Shown in pieces: positions 51,496-53,076 of a stretch of 53,076 nt of DNA. The number at the start of each line of letters is the position of its first letter. The stretch's first letter is position 1. The DNA is from Paenibacillus sp. J5C2022 (GTDB taxonomy: Bacteria; Bacillota; Bacilli; Paenibacillales; Paenibacillaceae). The notes below the pieces were generated by a model, which was not told the origin of the DNA, ran no database searches, and saw only the letters and a program-made list of their open reading frames with translations. The stretch lies in the NCBI RefSeq assembly GCF_025567625.1, contig NZ_JAOQJC010000050.1:1-53076 (forward strand), read 5' to 3'. Position numbers and translations under genes: made by a program.

Positions 51496-52565
51496 CTCAC
51501 TCGCCTGCCTCCGAATCCGGCTCCCGCTTCGCGCGGGAACGGCGTCTCGCGCACGATTGCTGCCAGAATGGAGCCGTCCCGCAGCGCTTCGCCTCCACTC
51601 ATTCCGCTTCTGACTGCCAGCCGATGCGCAAGCACCGGTTCGGCTGTCGCCAGCAGATCATCCGGAATGACGTAGCCCCGGCCCTCCAGATAAGCGCCGG
51701 CTTGTGCAGCGCGCAGCCAATCCCGCAGCGCCCGCGGACTTAAGCCAAGCGCAATATCCGGCGATCGGCGTGTCGCCTCCGCTACCCTGACCATATATTC
51801 CATAAGCGCATGATGCATATGTGTCTGTGCCGCTTCCTTCTGCATCCGCAGCCACTCTGGAGGCGTAATGACAGGGCGCAGTCGGGCGGGGTCCTGCCGA
51901 TTGCCCTCGGCATATTGCTTCAGCAGCCGCTCCTCCGCGTCCGCTTCCGGATAGCCGATGCTAAGCCGCATCAGGAAGCGATCCAGCTGCGCTTCCGGCA
52001 GCGGACTCGTGCCTTGGAAGCTGAGTGGATTCTGCGTCGCGATAAGCATGAACGGATCGGGCAGCCTGTGCGTCTCTCCCTCAATCGTCACGCTTCTCTC
52101 CTCCATCGCTTCCAGCAGGGCCGACTGCGTGCGCGGCGAAGTCCGGTTAATCTCGTCGGCCAGCACGACATTGGCCATAATGGGCCCCGGACGATAGACA
52201 AGCTCGCCGCTTCTTCCCTCCAGCACCATCCCGCCAATGACATCAGCAGGCACCATATCCGAGGTGAACTGGATTCGCCGGAACTCGCCGCCCATCACTC
52301 GCGCAATCCCTTGCGCCAGAACCGTTTTGCCTACGCCGGGAATATCCTCCAGCAGCACATGCCCGCCTGCAAGCAACGCCGTAAGCGTCTGTCTGATAAC
52401 CGCTTGCTTGCCCAGCAGCACATGCTCCAGCTTCAGCTGCATCCGATGCAGCAGCACTTGCGGCGCCTCCGGCCAATGCTGCATTCGACCGGCATGATCA
52501 TCTTCCCCTTTATAATCCCTACCATTGCGCTCACGCATTTTGTCCAAAAAATCGGGAGAAACCAT
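51492..52565 (-). CDS. MoxR-type AAA+ ATPase
   Basis: A 357-residue AAA+ protein of the MoxR branch. It has Walker A IPGVGKT (75-81), Walker B VLADEIN (134-140), sensor 1 ATQNPLSFQGT, the arginine-finger region EAQLDRFLMRL, and sensor 2 GLSPRALRDWLRAA near the C-terminus. It likely acts as a hexameric remodelling chaperone on its operon partners. The start is the ATG at 52565, about 9 nt after GGAGGCGA. The first 35 residues are hydrophilic and not part of the core. It is the first gene of the operon. The region 52566-52783 should hold the promoter, but I could not settle on one. Confidence 0.95.
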   Translation of the reverse strand: MVSPDFLDKMRERNGRDYKGEDDHAGRMQHWPEAPQVLLHRMQLKLEHVLLGKQAVIRQTLTALLAGGHVLLEDIPGVGKTVLAQGIARVMGGEFRRIQFTSDMVPADVIGGMVLEGRSGELVYRPGPIMANVVLADEINRTSPRTQSALLEAMEERSVTIEGETHRLPDPFMLIATQNPLSFQGTSPLPEAQLDRFLMRLSIGYPEADAEERLLKQYAEGNRQDPARLRPVITPPEWLRMQKEAAQTHMHHALMEYMVRVAEATRRSPDIALGLSPRALRDWLRAAQAGAYLEGRGYVIPDDLLATAEPVLAHRLAVRSGMSGGEALRDGSILAAIVRETPFPREAGAGFGGRRVR

Positions 52566-52783
52566 ATACTTCTCGCCTCCTAAACAACAGGAATAGTCTA
52601 TAGCTTCATTCTCCCCAGCTTTCCTATCATTTAGACCTGCTAGACTGCAAGTCCGGCACGATGATTCAGCTGCGCTCGTCCCTCTATCACGCCATTACTT
52701 ATAATTAGGATTTACTAGAGTCTGTTTGTCTGTATACGTAGAAGCAGCAAACGGGGAATATAGCAGATGCAAATGAGAAAAAT

Positions 52784-53076
52784 GGCTCAAACGCCCCTTT
52801 TCGGCACTCCAGTGTAGGATTCATACACTCATATGGCTCGCATGCCCCTTTTCGGCGCTCCAGTGTAGGATTCATACACTAGACCGACTCGCACGCCCCT
52901 TTTCGGCGCTCCAGTGTAGGATTCCTACACTATTTCGGCTCGCATGCCCCTTTTCGGCGCTCCAGTGTAGGATTCATACACTCATATGACTCGCACGCTC
53001 CTTTTCGGCGCTCCAGTGTAGGACTCATACACTATTTCGGCTCGAACGCTCCTTTTCGGCGCTCTAGTGTAGGATT
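52784..53076. repeat. 51-bp tandem repeat array, left part
   Basis: Units begin at 52784, 52835, 52886, 52937, 52988 and 53039, exactly 51 bp apart. The last is cut by the window edge. Each has GCNCCTTTTCGGC, CTCCAGTGTAGGATTC and TACACT, so that AGTGTA-N7-TACACT forms an inverted repeat. The five bases after ACACT vary in a limited way (CATAT, AGACC, ATTTC). The array has the same orientation as the one at 1-126. No gene is visible in it. Confidence 0.93.

Noticed and set aside
1..53076. tRNA, rRNA, insertion sequence or phage genes
   Set aside because: No transposase, integrase or capsid-like protein and no tRNA or rRNA motif was recognised on either strand by eye. A tRNAscan or Infernal run would settle it.

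Overview
The window looks like chromosomal DNA from a Paenibacillus-type soil member of the Bacillota. This rests on protein content only. It has two LplABC-type sugar transporter sets without their own ATPase, a YesM/YesN-type two-component pair, several AraC regulators, very large secreted lyases with many binding modules, a guaA gene, an AadK-type aminoglycoside adenylyltransferase and a MoxR/DUF58/transglutaminase operon. There is no rRNA, tRNA, CRISPR array, phage or transposase gene.

Layout. 1-130: end of a 51-bp tandem repeat array. 203-1850: purine permease behind a guanine-type riboswitch (minus strand). 2004-3604: GntR regulator plus DUF1648/DUF5808 membrane protein. 3617-6253: AraC regulator divergent from a class II aldolase and a TIM-barrel sugar isomerase. 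6319-21299 (all minus, read right to left): polysaccharide locus 1, made of a solute-binding lipoprotein, a membrane-bound AraC sensor, two permeases, a GH78 alpha-L-rhamnosidase, a GH88 unsaturated uronyl hydrolase and a 1724-residue heparinase II/III-type lyase. 21587-21891: 114-bp repeat array. 22032-25277: AraC regulator, BadF-type kinase and GH4 phosphoglycosidase. 25422-26432: aadK-type gene. 26610-28838: an unusual chemoreceptor. 29103-29744: a second 114-bp array, inverted relative to the first. 29860-31398: guaA. 31598-31981: SET-domain protein. 32009-44280 (minus): polysaccharide locus 2, made of two permeases, a lipoprotein, a 1586-residue lyase, a sensor kinase and a response regulator. 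44660-46857: TetR regulator, a previously unlisted 53-codon ORF and an MFS exporter. 47166-52565: MoxR, DUF58 and transglutaminase operon. 52784-53076: a 51-bp array again.

How the genes work together. In locus 1 the secreted lyase should cut a uronate polysaccharide. The ABC importer then takes up oligosaccharides with an unsaturated end, and cytoplasmic GH88 and GH78 remove the unsaturated uronate and rhamnose. The aldolase/isomerase pair next door could handle the released deoxysugar. Locus 2 repeats the transporter-plus-lyase logic but is sensed by a two-component system. It also carries matches to the CcpA cre consensus, and an exact 10-nt direct repeat lies upstream of its promoter. Both lyases carry accessory modules that appear to be inserted inside the catalytic fold rather than attached at the ends. 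That is the most unusual protein feature here.

The most unusual DNA features are three. First, there are two families of intergenic tandem repeats, a 51-bp family at both window edges and a bipartite 114-bp family in two inverted arrays. Second, the tetR/MFS genes share a compact face-to-face promoter with two operators. Third, the aadK promoter has a LexA-like box in its spacer. All functional statements come from reading the sequence and from family knowledge; no database search was run.
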